Positions 16,510 through 25,118 of a stretch of DNA of 64,000 nt are shown piece after piece. Position numbers and translations under genes: made by a program. The notes beneath the pieces were generated by a model. The model searched no databases, had not been told where the DNA came from, and saw only the letters and a program-made list of their open reading frames with translations. The stretch lies in the NCBI RefSeq assembly GCF_016820575.1, contig NZ_JAEMQH010000001.1:1302001-1366000 (forward strand), written 5' to 3'. Source of the stretch: Marinobacter sediminum (GTDB taxonomy: Bacteria > Pseudomonadota > Gammaproteobacteria > Pseudomonadales > Oleiphilaceae). Each line of letters starts with the position of its first letter. The first letter of the stretch is position 1.

Positions 16510-18186
16510 TTGAACGAGAACGGATTCACTCAGTTTTCTACCCTGACGGTACTGTTATTGCTCGCCGCCTTCTATGGCGGCACCTACCTTCTGACTCTGC
16601 TGATCCGAAAGGACAAAGAGGATACTTCCGGTTTCATGGTAGCCGGGCACCATGTCGGTTTTGGCATGGGTGCGGCCAGCATGACCGCGACCTGGATCTG
16701 GGCTGCATCATTCTACGCAGCCGCCACTTCCGGCTATACCTATGGCGTCTCAGGGCCTATCCATTACGGTCTCTGGGGAGCCCTCATGATTCTCTTTATC
16801 TATCCGTTTGGTCGCCGGTTTCGTAAGCTGGCGCCCAATGGTCACACCCTGGGTGAATTGATTCATGCGCGCCATGGCGCCTCCAGCCAGATGATTCTGG
16901 CGATTTCCAACATCCTCGGTAGCGTTATCAGCCTGATGGTTAACTTCACCGCGGCAGGTGCTCTGGTGTCGGTATTGTCGCCGCTCTCGTTTGAGGCCGG
17001 TGTCTTGATCGCCGGGGTAGGGGTGCTGGCGTATACCCTGACCTCTGGCTTCCGGGCCTCAGTATTTACCGACTTTGCCCAACTGGTGGCGCTGATGGCT
17101 ATTGCCATCATCATTATTCCGGCCGTGCTGTTTTCCGCAGGTGGGCCCGAAGTCATGGTTCAAGGTCTTGAACTAATGACTGACGAGCAAGCTGATCTGT
17201 TCTCAATGGACGCCATCCTTAACCAGGGCGCGCCTTTCTTTGTGGCGGTGTTGGCCTATGCGATCGGCAACCAGACTATTTCCCAACGACTGTTCGCCGT
17301 GCGTGAGAGTCATATCAAGTCGACTTTCGTGACCGCCACTCTAGGCTATGGTGCGATTGTGATCGGTCTGGGCATGATTGGCCTGATGGCGCTGTCGGTA
17401 GGTATGGAGCCGATAGACGGTAAAATGAACAACCTGATCCCGCAGATGGTGTCCACCTATCTGTCGCCAGTCTTCGTGGCGCTGTTCTTTGTACTGGTGA
17501 TTGGTTCGCTGTCGTCCACTGCCGACTCCGACCTCTCCGCTCTGTCCACCATCATGATGGCGGACGTGTACGGCAAGAACATTGCCCGTAACAACCCGAA
17601 TCCGAAAGTGATGATGCTGGTTGGTCGAATCACCATGATTGTGGCGACGGTAGCCGGGCTCATCTTCGCCAGCTTTTCGCTGGATATTCTGGTCATGCTG
17701 GTATTTGTGGGTGCGCTTTGGGGCGCCATCGTGTTCCCGGTGATTGTCAGTTGCTACTGGGATCGGGTGACCAATGCCGCCTTTACCTGGTCGGTGGTGG
17801 TTGCTATGGCGCTGTTCTGCATTGCCCGCTTCGAGTTGCTGGAGATGACCGGTGCAACCGTGCTGGTTTTTGAAGTGCTCGCCTCAGTGGGTGGGGCTGT
17901 TGTGATCGGGCTGATGGTGTTCGGATTCCTCGGCCGCGCAGCCGGCCTTGTGGCCGCTGCGTTGACGTTGGTTGCCATGCTGATCTTCGCGACCGGTTTC
18001 CTGCGCGATTACATGGTGCTGGTGGCATCGCTCACCGCGTACGGTGCAAGTGCGGCGGTTTGCACGGCAATGACGCTGATGAGCAACGAGCGTTTCGATT
18101 TTGATCTGATCAAGCGGCGTGTCGGTGACTACGACGATGCCGAATTCGAAGATAGCGGTAGCCTGGTAGCGGAGGGTGCAAAATGA
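16510..18186 (+). CDS. Sodium:solute symporter family transporter
   Basis: The 558-residue protein has about 14 hydrophobic helices and SSS-family patterns (SMTATWIWAASFYAAATSGYTYG, near 54–76; GNQTISQRLFAVRES; VIGSLSSTADSDLSALSTI). It would import an organic solute such as urea, a carboxylate or an amino acid with sodium. The TTG start at 16510 (MNENGFTQFS) has GAGAGGT upstream; the frame is open to an earlier GTG but that adds no conserved residues. It overlaps a tiny membrane protein gene at its 3' end. The substrate is not identifiable. Confidence 0.85.
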   Translation: MNENGFTQFSTLTVLLLLAAFYGGTYLLTLLIRKDKEDTSGFMVAGHHVGFGMGAASMTATWIWAASFYAAATSGYTYGVSGPIHYGLWGALMILFIYPFGRRFRKLAPNGHTLGELIHARHGASSQMILAISNILGSVISLMVNFTAAGALVSVLSPLSFEAGVLIAGVGVLAYTLTSGFRASVFTDFAQLVALMAIAIIIIPAVLFSAGGPEVMVQGLELMTDEQADLFSMDAILNQGAPFFVAVLAYAIGNQTISQRLFAVRESHIKSTFVTATLGYGAIVIGLGMIGLMALSVGMEPIDGKMNNLIPQMVSTYLSPVFVALFFVLVIGSLSSTADSDLSALSTIMMADVYGKNIARNNPNPKVMMLVGRITMIVATVAGLIFASFSLDILVMLVFVGALWGAIVFPVIVSCYWDRVTNAAFTWSVVVAMALFCIARFELLEMTGATVLVFEVLASVGGAVVIGLMVFGFLGRAAGLVAAALTLVAMLIFATGFLRDYMVLVASLTAYGASAAVCTAMTLMSNERFDFDLIKRRVGDYDDAEFEDSGSLVAEGAK

Positions 18187-18317
18187 GCAATGAACTGATT
18201 TACGGAGCTTACATTCTGATTTGGCCGGCACTCACTCTCGGAGTGCTGACAGTGATCTGCGGAGCGGTGGTGCGGGATGCGCGCAACGCTCGCGATTCGG
18301 ATGAGGATCTTATCTGA
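18183..18317 (+). CDS. Putative transporter small subunit (44 residues)
   Basis: A 44-residue peptide, MSNELIYGAYILIWPALTLG at its start, with one long hydrophobic helix and a basic-acidic tail (RDARNARDSDEDLI). Its ATG overlaps the symporter stop (ATGA), so the two are translationally coupled. Small proteins of this pattern (YxLIWP, then VRDxRxAR...DLI) are found after sodium:solute symporters and are described only as putative small subunits. A structural or stabilising role for the symporter is inferred. Confidence 0.8.
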   Translation: MSNELIYGAYILIWPALTLGVLTVICGAVVRDARNARDSDEDLI

Positions 18318-18333
18318 ATTGAGTAACGAAGAG

Positions 18334-18360
18334 CCGGGGGCGGCAGGACTCAGCCCCCGG
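18334..18360. terminator. Hairpin between the transporter small subunit and moaA
   Basis: CCGGGGGC (18334–18341) pairs with GCCCCCGG (18353–18360). It lies between convergent genes and covers the last codons of moaA, so it could serve as a weak two-way terminator. No strong T-run is present. Confidence 0.45.
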
Positions 18361-19342
18361 TCATATTCATGAAACGCAGGATCTGGACATCGCCTTCGCT
18401 GGAAAAGTGGTGGCGCTCGGGTTTCAGGTCCATCGCGTTGATGATGGTTTCCCGCAATTTCTCATCGCTCTCCGGATGGCTGCGCAGCACGTGGCGCAGG
18501 TCTACCGAATGCTCGTTGCCCAGGCACAGCAGCAGCCGGCCTTCCACGGTGACCCGTACCCGGTTACAGGTGGAGCAGAAGTTGTGGGAGTGGGGTGAGA
18601 TGAAGCCCACCTTGGTGTTGCTGTCCGGCATCCGGAAGTAGCGCGCCGGGCCGCCGGAATCCTCCGGTGTTGGCATCAGTTCGTGGTGCTGGCGAATAAT
18701 GTCGCGCACCTCATCGCTGGTGCACAGCGCTTCGCCGCGATCGTGCTCGGAAATCTCCCCGAGAGGCATCTCTTCAATGAAGGTGATGTCGATGTTTTTC
18801 CGGCGGGCGAAGTCTACCAGTGCCGGCACTTCTTCATCGTTACCGCCTTTCATCACCACGGTGTTTAGCTTAATCCCTTCAAACCCGGCTTCCCGGGCCG
18901 CGTCGACACCTTCGAGCACCTGGTTCAGTCGGCCGGTGCGGGTTATGCGATGAAACTTGTCCGGATCGAGGGAGTCGAGACTGATGTTCAGGCGCTTCAA
19001 GCCAGCCTTGCGCAATGGCTCGGCCATGGTAGTGAGCTTGCTGCCGTTGGTGGTCATGGCGAAATCCCGCAGGCCAAGGGAGCCGATGTCCTTGACCAGT
19101 TCGAGAATGTCCTTCCGGACCAGGGGTTCACCGCCGGTCAGTCGGATCTTCTCGGTGCCCAGATCCACAAAGGTTCTCGCCACTTGCGCCAGCTCTTCCA
19201 GGGACAGTATCTGCTGGCGGGGCAAAAAGGTCATTTCTTCCGCCATGCAGTAAACACAGCGGAAGTCGCAGCGGTCGGTCACGGACAGGCGTACGTAGTC
19301 CACTGTGCGACCAAAGCGATCTGTCAGCTTGCTGCGGGCCAT
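18350..19342 (-). CDS. moaA: GTP 3',8-cyclase MoaA (molybdopterin synthesis)
   Basis: This 330-residue radical SAM enzyme makes the first step of molybdenum cofactor synthesis from GTP with MoaC. The SAM cluster motif is CDFRCVYC (about 24–31). The C-terminal second [4Fe-4S] cluster ligands lie in [10 protein letters not shown] and LLCLG. The protein ends in the conserved double glycine (NMTGG) required for activity. The start at 19342 ([12 protein letters not shown]) fits the family; the open frame extends 62 codons upstream without similarity. It is divergent from the nsrR-like gene. Confidence 0.95.
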   Translation of the reverse strand: MARSKLTDRFGRTVDYVRLSVTDRCDFRCVYCMAEEMTFLPRQQILSLEELAQVARTFVDLGTEKIRLTGGEPLVRKDILELVKDIGSLGLRDFAMTTNGSKLTTMAEPLRKAGLKRLNISLDSLDPDKFHRITRTGRLNQVLEGVDAAREAGFEGIKLNTVVMKGGNDEEVPALVDFARRKNIDITFIEEMPLGEISEHDRGEALCTSDEVRDIIRQHHELMPTPEDSGGPARYFRMPDSNTKVGFISPHSHNFCSTCNRVRVTVEGRLLLCLGNEHSVDLRHVLRSHPESDEKLRETIINAMDLKPERHHFSSEGDVQILRFMNMTGG

Positions 19343-19594
19343 TGGTTTTGCTTCCTGCCGGCTGAGTGAAAATTGAGATACGTTAATTCGAGTATCGCAG
19401 ATTAACTCCCGGAATCCGATCCCCCCGCGTGAGTCCGGTGGTTTGAGTACGTCGATTGTGCAAACCCTTAAACAGGATATTGCTCTGGGCGGGGATGCAA
19501 GGTGCGGTCTGTCTGTGTTGGCGGACAAAACCGGTTATTGGCTTTCTCCGTATATATCGATCCTTATCAATGCAAAGCAGACCTGGAGTACCGA

Positions 19595-20032
19595 ATGCAC
19601 ATCACCCGTTACACTGACTACTCTCTGCGAGTGCTGATTTATCTTGCGGTGCAGGGTGATCGCCTGGCTACCATCCAGGAAATTGCCGACAGTTATGAAA
19701 TTTCCAAGAATCATTTGATGAAGGTGGTGCACCAGCTCAACAAGAAGGGCTACATCGAGACCATTCGCGGAAAGAAAGGCGGTATGCGCCTGCTGATGGC
19801 GCCGACCGAAATCCGAGTGGGGGTTCTGGTGCGGGAAACCGAACAGGACCTCAGCATCGTCGAGTGCTTTACCTCGAAAAACGCCTGTAAGATCGCGCCG
19901 GTATGCGGTATGAAAGGCATGTTTGGTGAAGCGCTGGAGGCATTTCTGGGGGTGCTGGATAACTACACCCTGGCCGATGTGATTCAGGATCAACACCGGC
20001 CTCAGTTGTTGCGACTGCTTCAGGTCGCCTGA
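19595..20032 (+). CDS. nsrR: Rrf2-family regulator NsrR
   Basis: The 145-residue protein has the Rrf2 winged helix (MHITRYTDYSLRVLIYLAVQ; EISKNHLMKVVHQLNKKGYI) and three cysteines at 91, 98 and 104 in the NsrR spacing (ECFTSKNACKIAPVC) for an [Fe-S] cluster. NsrR is a nitric-oxide-sensing repressor of NO detoxification genes. None of its usual targets is in the window. The start at 19595 has GGAG nearby. Its last bases overlap the convergent desaturase gene by 13 bp. Confidence 0.88.
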   Translation: MHITRYTDYSLRVLIYLAVQGDRLATIQEIADSYEISKNHLMKVVHQLNKKGYIETIRGKKGGMRLLMAPTEIRVGVLVRETEQDLSIVECFTSKNACKIAPVCGMKGMFGEALEAFLGVLDNYTLADVIQDQHRPQLLRLLQVA

Positions 20033-21123
20033 CCCACATTCAGCGCGGGCAGCCTTGCCCGCAGCCGGTCTGGTAGTGAAAAAGCAGCGATGCGTTTAAG
20101 CACAGTGCCGTACTGCCGGGCAAAGTTGCCGGTGTTGTAGTGAATGCCGTGCTTGTCACACACCGCTTTTACCCGCTCGGAAATTTCCGGGTAGCGGTGC
20201 GCGGGCAAATCCGGGAATACATGATGCTCTACCTGGAAACTCAGGTGCCCGCTCAGCAAATGAACCCATCGGCTACCGGTGAAGTTGGATGAGCCGGAGA
20301 GCTGGCGCAGGTACCAATGGCCTTTGCTCTCACTCTTGCCATTGCCCCAGCATTCTTCTTCGGTAAAGGTCTCGGCATCCTGGGTGAAATGGCCGCAAAA
20401 AATTACGGTGGACGACCACAGGTTGCGGATCAGATTTGCGCCGATGTTGCCTGCCAGCACGATGGGCGCGACCGGTAAGGTCAGCAGCGGAAAAAACACA
20501 TAATCCTTAAAGGCCTGACGCCCACCCTTCCTGAAAAATTCCTTCAAGAACGGCAGCTTCGATTTCAATGTGATTTCCCGGCGGTGCAGTCGTTCGATTT
20601 CCAGTTCGTGCAGGCCCACACCCCATTGAAAGAAGGTGCTCAGCAGAATGTAGTTAATAAACTGCAGACTGTGCCTGGGCCGCCACGCTTCGTCGTCGCT
20701 CAGGCGCAGCACGGCATAGCCGTAGTCCCGATCCTTGCCGATGATGTTGGTGTAGGTGTGGTGCTCGTAATTGTGGGTGCGGCGCCAGGATTCACTGGAG
20801 CAGGCGGTGTCCCACTCGTAGGTTTGTGAGTGCAGGCTGGGATCGTTCATCCAGTCGTACTGGCCATGCATCACATTGTGGCCGATCTCCATGTTCTCAA
20901 TGATCTTGGACAGACCCAGAGCCGCAGTAGCCGCTACAAACACCGGTGGAATGAAGCCGAAGGGCATCATAACCCGGCCGCCCACCTCAAGGGTGCGGTG
21001 CAGGCGGACTATGCGGCGGATGTAGCGGGCGTCGCGTTCGCCGAGATCAGCCAGGACGTCATTCCGGATAGCGTTGAGATCCTGTTCCAGCTCTGAAAGC
21101 TGGGCTTCGGTCATCTGTTTCAT
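20020..21123 (-). CDS. Fatty acid desaturase (acyl-CoA delta-9 type)
   Basis: The 367-residue membrane di-iron enzyme has the three histidine boxes: GHNVMHGQ (82–86), HNYEHHTYTN (117–122) and QVEHHVFPD (near 298). The hydrophobic stretches between them fit an inner-membrane desaturase. Box patterns and the adjacent ferredoxin reductase match the Pseudomonas DesB/DesC acyl-CoA delta-9 pair. ATG 21123 has AAGGAG six bases upstream. It lies 53 bases after the reductase gene and is probably in its operon, controlled by the TetR regulator beyond. Confidence 0.9.
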   Translation of the reverse strand: MKQMTEAQLSELEQDLNAIRNDVLADLGERDARYIRRIVRLHRTLEVGGRVMMPFGFIPPVFVAATAALGLSKIIENMEIGHNVMHGQYDWMNDPSLHSQTYEWDTACSSESWRRTHNYEHHTYTNIIGKDRDYGYAVLRLSDDEAWRPRHSLQFINYILLSTFFQWGVGLHELEIERLHRREITLKSKLPFLKEFFRKGGRQAFKDYVFFPLLTLPVAPIVLAGNIGANLIRNLWSSTVIFCGHFTQDAETFTEEECWGNGKSESKGHWYLRQLSGSSNFTGSRWVHLLSGHLSFQVEHHVFPDLPAHRYPEISERVKAVCDKHGIHYNTGNFARQYGTVLKRIAAFSLPDRLRARLPALNVGQAT

Positions 21124-21176
21124 GGTGTGCTCCTTGCCATGCTCTGAGGCACGGCCATTCTGTTCGAATAAAGCCG

Positions 21177-22280
21177 TTAAATATCCAGGGCCACTGGCCC
21201 CTGAGGGATGGAAATGCACAGTTGGATGGTGTCCTCTCCCGGGCCGGATGCTTGGCCGGTCAGGCGGTTGACGACGGTGCCGCTGGTTTTCCGGCAACTG
21301 CATTGGTGGCAGATGCCCATGCGGCAGCCATGTTGTGGCGTCAGGCCTGCCGCTTCTGCAATCTCCAGCAGCGGGGCGTCTCCGGTGGAGTCAACGTCCA
21401 GGTTGCTCCGGGCAAACCGCACCTTGCCGCCCAGATCCTGGCTGCAGAGGTCTGTTTGTGGCGCAGCAAAATAGGTGCTGTGGATTTTTTCACGCTCCAC
21501 GCCCCGGGCATCAAGCAGCTCACCTGCCAACGTCATCAATCCCTGTGGGCCGCACAGGTAAACATCGCGGCTTCTGAGATCGGTGATCGCGCCGAGATCG
21601 GCATCGGTCAGATAGCGTGGTTCGCTGGAGCCCTGAGTCGTGATGACCTTCACCGAAAGCAGGTCATGGCTGGCTGCCAGGTTTTCCAAATGTTCACCGG
21701 CGATCGCATGGTCGTGGTCACGAACGAAATACAGCAGTGTCACCGGGGCGCGGAAACCCTGGACCGCCATCGTTTTGAGTTGGCTCAGGATCGGGGTAAT
21801 GCCACTACCACCGGCGATGAACAGGATGGGGCGGATCGGCTCGGGCAGCAGGAAGTCGCCAAATGCCTCGCTGAGGCCTACTACGGCACCGGCTTTCAGC
21901 TGGTCGTGCAGCCAGTTGGTCACCCGGCCGCCAGGTAGTCGTTTAATGGTCAGGGTAACCAGTCCCTGCTCGTGCCAGAGTGTGGTTGAGCTGGATAGGC
22001 TAAAGGTGCGTTGGTGTCGAACACCGTCTATCTCGACACAGATGTTCACGTGTTGCCCGGCGGCAAACCCCTGCCAGCGGCGAGCCGGCTTCAAGACGAA
22101 GGTCCGGGTGTCAGCTGTGTCCCGAATAATCCTCTGGACTCGTGCCGGTGTGTACTCTTGTACCCACATTGGATTGATGCGCTCGAGTAACGGATCAAAG
22201 AACGCGACCCCATCATCTCGGTTAAATAGCTGTCTGCCGAGCCATTGAAGTGGTGCTCTGTGCTTCTGTAGTGCCAGCAT
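21177..22280 (-). CDS. Ferredoxin reductase with 2Fe-2S domain, desaturase partner
   Basis: The 367-residue flavoprotein has an FAD domain (RTFSLSSS), an NAD(P)-binding domain (FIAGGSGITPILSQL; YLCGPQGLM) and a C-terminal plant-type [2Fe-2S] domain (CRMGICHQCSC, with a final Cys in IQLCIS). It would pass electrons from NAD(P)H to the desaturase encoded next. ATG 22280 has GGAGAA upstream; the frame extends further but runs through the operator region. Homologous order in Pseudomonas is desT, reductase (desC), desB. Confidence 0.9.
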   Translation of the reverse strand: MLALQKHRAPLQWLGRQLFNRDDGVAFFDPLLERINPMWVQEYTPARVQRIIRDTADTRTFVLKPARRWQGFAAGQHVNICVEIDGVRHQRTFSLSSSTTLWHEQGLVTLTIKRLPGGRVTNWLHDQLKAGAVVGLSEAFGDFLLPEPIRPILFIAGGSGITPILSQLKTMAVQGFRAPVTLLYFVRDHDHAIAGEHLENLAASHDLLSVKVITTQGSSEPRYLTDADLGAITDLRSRDVYLCGPQGLMTLAGELLDARGVEREKIHSTYFAAPQTDLCSQDLGGKVRFARSNLDVDSTGDAPLLEIAEAAGLTPQHGCRMGICHQCSCRKTSGTVVNRLTGQASGPGEDTIQLCISIPQGPVALDI

Positions 22281-22302
22281 GATCTGTTCTCCGCAATTCA
22301 TT

Positions 22303-22433
22303 CTGTACTGTGTGTACAGTTGTTCACTAATGTGTACGACTGTACACCTGAGCTTGAAGGCACACAATGAGGAGTTCATTTCTGGCGCAAAATGACTTGC
22401 TTTGGGTACCTTAAATTTTTCGGGTGTGTACAC
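22303..22433. promoter_or_regulatory. Cluster of TGTAC palindromes between the reductase and TetR genes
   Basis: Three dyads share the GTAC core: CTGTAC-N5-GTACAG (22303–22319), GTGTAC-GACT-GTACAC (22333–22348) and GTGTACAC (22426–22433). They lie in the divergent promoter region of a FabR/DesT-like TetR regulator, whose relatives recognise TGTAC-type palindromes. They are likely operators for both directions; binding is inferred. Confidence 0.6.
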
Positions 22434-22470
22434 TTGTCACCAACGCTTCAACTGCAATGGCTACGGGTAA

Positions 22471-23103
22471 ATGATGGCGGAAAGACAACGCAGAAAGCCG
22501 GGTGAAACCCGTGAAAAGCTGATGAGTGCGGCGCTTACCCTGGTGGGCAAGGGCCGGCATTTTGCCAGTCTCGGCATCCGGGAAGTCACCCGACAGGCGG
22601 GTGTGGTGCCTACCTCGTTCTATCGCAACTTCCGCAATATGGACGATCTGGGCTTGCAGCTGGTGGACGAGTTAGGTTTGGTGCTGCGTCGAATGATGCG
22701 GGAAGCCCGTGAGCATGTGTCGCAGGCGGATAAGTTGATTGAGGAATCAGTGGACATCTTTATCAGCCACGCCCAGGCCAACCGCAGTTTCTTTCTGTTT
22801 ATGGCGCAAGGATTGGCGGGTGAGAGCAGGGCTGTTCAGGAGGGGATCCGCAGTGAGATGCGCTTCTTTGCCAGCGAGCTGGCAAACGACTTGCGACGGT
22901 TGCGTCTGGTGGATCACCTCAGCGACAGCGATCTGGACATGACCAGTGATCTGGTGGTGCGCAGTGTTGCCTTCAGTCTGACCGACCTGTTGGGGGTGTC
23001 TGCCGGCGATGACTACCAGATCGACCAGATCCGGAAGCGGACCATCCGCTTCCTTCAACTGATCTTTGTCGGTGCCGCCAACTGGAACAGCGTTAGCCAG
23101 TAA
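22471..23103 (+). CDS. TetR-family regulator (FabR/DesT-like)
   Basis: The 210-residue protein has an N-terminal TetR helix-turn-helix (SLGIREVTRQAGVVPTSFYRNF) with the FabR/DesT-type lead sequence (RRKPGETREKLMSAALTLV) and an all-helical ligand domain. DesT and FabR sense the ratio of unsaturated to saturated acyl-CoA and control desaturase or fab genes. It is divergent from the reductase–desaturase pair with palindromic sites between. Its 3' end overlaps the convergent WS/DGAT gene by 11 bp. ATG 22471 or 22474 are equally possible starts. Confidence 0.88.
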   Translation: MMAERQRRKPGETREKLMSAALTLVGKGRHFASLGIREVTRQAGVVPTSFYRNFRNMDDLGLQLVDELGLVLRRMMREAREHVSQADKLIEESVDIFISHAQANRSFFLFMAQGLAGESRAVQEGIRSEMRFFASELANDLRRLRLVDHLSDSDLDMTSDLVVRSVAFSLTDLLGVSAGDDYQIDQIRKRTIRFLQLIFVGAANWNSVSQ

Positions 23104-24535
23104 CCTTCTTCTTGGTCGCGCGCCGGGTCGTTTTCGGTTTCGGCGGAATCACCAGGCTCTCCAATTCATCCAGTGCTTCACCGGTATAAACGGCCAGCTT
23201 CTGCATGCTGGGCAAGGTATCCCGACAACCGGTATAACCGAAGTTAAGTGAGCCGTCGTAGCTCAGGCAGGTGATGTTGAGTGCACCACCGTGGGCGATC
23301 AGCGACACCGGGTACATGGCCTCAAGTTTCGCACCTTCGTAGTAAAGCGTGCGCTGAGGGCCTGGCACATTGGAAATGGTGACGTTGAACACCGGCCGCA
23401 TGCGGCCGCCCAGCCCGGACATCAGCTGCAGGATGTAGGGCGACATCAGCAGCATGGTGTACTGAGTCAGCGCACTTTTCGGCAGCTTCTGCAAATGTTC
23501 CTTGGCGCGACGGGTGGAGGATTTGATCTCCTGCAGACGGTTTAGCGGATCGGCTTCGTTGGTCGCCAGGGAGGCAATCATGAAGCTGATCTGAGTGCCG
23601 GTGCCTTCGTCATCCGCCGGGCGAATGTTAACCGGAATACCGGCCGTCATGGCGGTATCTGGCAGGTCATCCTGCTCCAGCAAGAACCGGCGCAGGGCAG
23701 TGCCGCACAGGTAGAGCACGATGTCGTTCAGTGAGCCGCCGGTTTCGTGGGCCACGGCCTTGATCCGGTCCAGCTGGTAGTGCTGGGTGGCGAATCGCCG
23801 CTGGCCAGTAACCCGGTGGTTGATCTTGGAGACCGGCCCCATGAAGGGCGCCGCCAGCCCATCCTCAGGGTGGCGCACGGAGTGCAGCAGGCGATTACCC
23901 GCTTGCCACAGCCGTGGCGCCATATCGGCCTGCAGCTTGAGGGCATCTTTGGCCTGGGCAATGGCTGCGGGGATACTCGCGTCGGCGTCGGTTTTGCTGG
24001 CGCGCCGATGTTCAGGTTGCACTGACCAGGGCGGCAGCATGTCGCGCTTGTCCGGATCTGTGGTCAGTACCCGCTGCAACAGGCGCACACCACTGATGCC
24101 ATCAATCATGGAATGATGCATCTTTGTATAGAGCGCAAAGCGGTTGTTTTCCAGGCCCTCAATCACGTGGCATTCCCACAGCGGCCGGGCAAAATCCAGC
24201 GGGTTGGAATGCAGGCGGGACACCAGAATACCCAGCTCACGCTCACCGCCGGGGCGGGGCAGCGCGGAATGGCGGACGTGATAATCCAGATCGATGTTCT
24301 TGTCGATCTTCCAGCCAGGCGCAACCAGTCGCCCCAGCATTCCAGACCAAGCCAGCTTGTAGCTCCAGGGCGGAGCAACCTCACCGGTTTCTTTCATCCG
24401 AGTGACGAGGTCGCGCAAGAAGGTTTCGGGAGCGCCTTCTGGCAGTGAAAAGATTTGCAGGTTCCCCACATGCATCGGGGTGTCCTCAGACTCCACGGCC
24501 AGCCAGGAGGCATCCAATGTTCCCAGGCGTTTCAT
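23093..24535 (-). CDS. Wax ester synthase/diacylglycerol acyltransferase (WS/DGAT)
   Basis: The 480-residue protein has the catalytic HHxxxDG motif as HHSMIDG (140–146), the PLWE motif (118–121) and the C-terminal SNVPGP segment of bacterial WS/DGATs. These enzymes esterify acyl-CoA to fatty alcohols or diacylglycerol to make storage lipids, as known from Marinobacter and Acinetobacter. The tail is basic (KPKTTRRATKKK). ATG 24535 (MKRLGTLDASWLAVES) is the family start; 16 extra codons upstream are open but unlike the family. It is convergent with the TetR gene, placing storage lipid and desaturation genes together. Confidence 0.92.
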   Translation of the reverse strand: MKRLGTLDASWLAVESEDTPMHVGNLQIFSLPEGAPETFLRDLVTRMKETGEVAPPWSYKLAWSGMLGRLVAPGWKIDKNIDLDYHVRHSALPRPGGERELGILVSRLHSNPLDFARPLWECHVIEGLENNRFALYTKMHHSMIDGISGVRLLQRVLTTDPDKRDMLPPWSVQPEHRRASKTDADASIPAAIAQAKDALKLQADMAPRLWQAGNRLLHSVRHPEDGLAAPFMGPVSKINHRVTGQRRFATQHYQLDRIKAVAHETGGSLNDIVLYLCGTALRRFLLEQDDLPDTAMTAGIPVNIRPADDEGTGTQISFMIASLATNEADPLNRLQEIKSSTRRAKEHLQKLPKSALTQYTMLLMSPYILQLMSGLGGRMRPVFNVTISNVPGPQRTLYYEGAKLEAMYPVSLIAHGGALNITCLSYDGSLNFGYTGCRDTLPSMQKLAVYTGEALDELESLVIPPKPKTTRRATKKKVTG

Positions 24536-24734
24536 TCCTTGTTGTACTCCACGAGTTAAAAAAGTTTTACTTGTTGGCTGCAAGTATACTGATAACGAAT
24601 TAAGTTCACGATCCTCGCGCTACTAAAGTTCCGTTTTTTGAATTATTTCTCGTTCGACTTCCGTTGAGTGTTCAGCACAAGGTTAACTGACTATGCTCTG
24701 AGGATATCCGTATTCGCCGGCCGGAGCCCTTGCC

Positions 24735-25118
24735 ATGCAGTTTCTCAATGGAATAACGCTGTTGCTGGTGTACCAGCTGCTTGGTGAGATCACCGTGCGC
24801 CTGGCGGGCGTGCCTATACCAGGGCCGGTCCTGGGAATGGTGATGCTGTTTATCACCCTGTGGATTCGGGGCCGGACACCGGAATCGGTTGAGCAGGCGT
24901 CGTCCGCATTGCTGGCCCATCTGTCACTGCTGTTTGTGCCAGCCGGTGTTGGCATGATGGCACACTTCGATCGCATCGCTGATGAGTGGCTGCCTATCGT
25001 TCTTGCGTTGTTGCTGAGCACCGTGATCACCATGATCGCAACGGCACTGATCATGCAGCTGACCACGCGCTGGCTGGTCAAGCCCGACAGCTCTGCACAG
25101 GGAGGGTCGGAGCAATGA
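24735..25118 (+). CDS. CidA/LrgA family membrane protein
   Basis: The 127-residue protein has four hydrophobic helices and family patterns (GVPIPGPVLGMVMLF; LLFVPAGVGMM). CidA/LrgA proteins are holin-like and work with LrgB/CidB partners, and are linked to cell lysis control or to pyruvate and overflow-metabolite transport. The stop overlaps the start of the LrgB-type gene (ATGA), a typical two-gene operon. Confidence 0.88.
   Translation: MQFLNGITLLLVYQLLGEITVRLAGVPIPGPVLGMVMLFITLWIRGRTPESVEQASSALLAHLSLLFVPAGVGMMAHFDRIADEWLPIVLALLLSTVITMIATALIMQLTTRWLVKPDSSAQGGSEQ

Noticed and set aside
16302-16529. 75-codon open frame on the minus strand before the symporter
   Set aside because: It overlaps the symporter start in antisense, has low-complexity composition and no recognisable domain.
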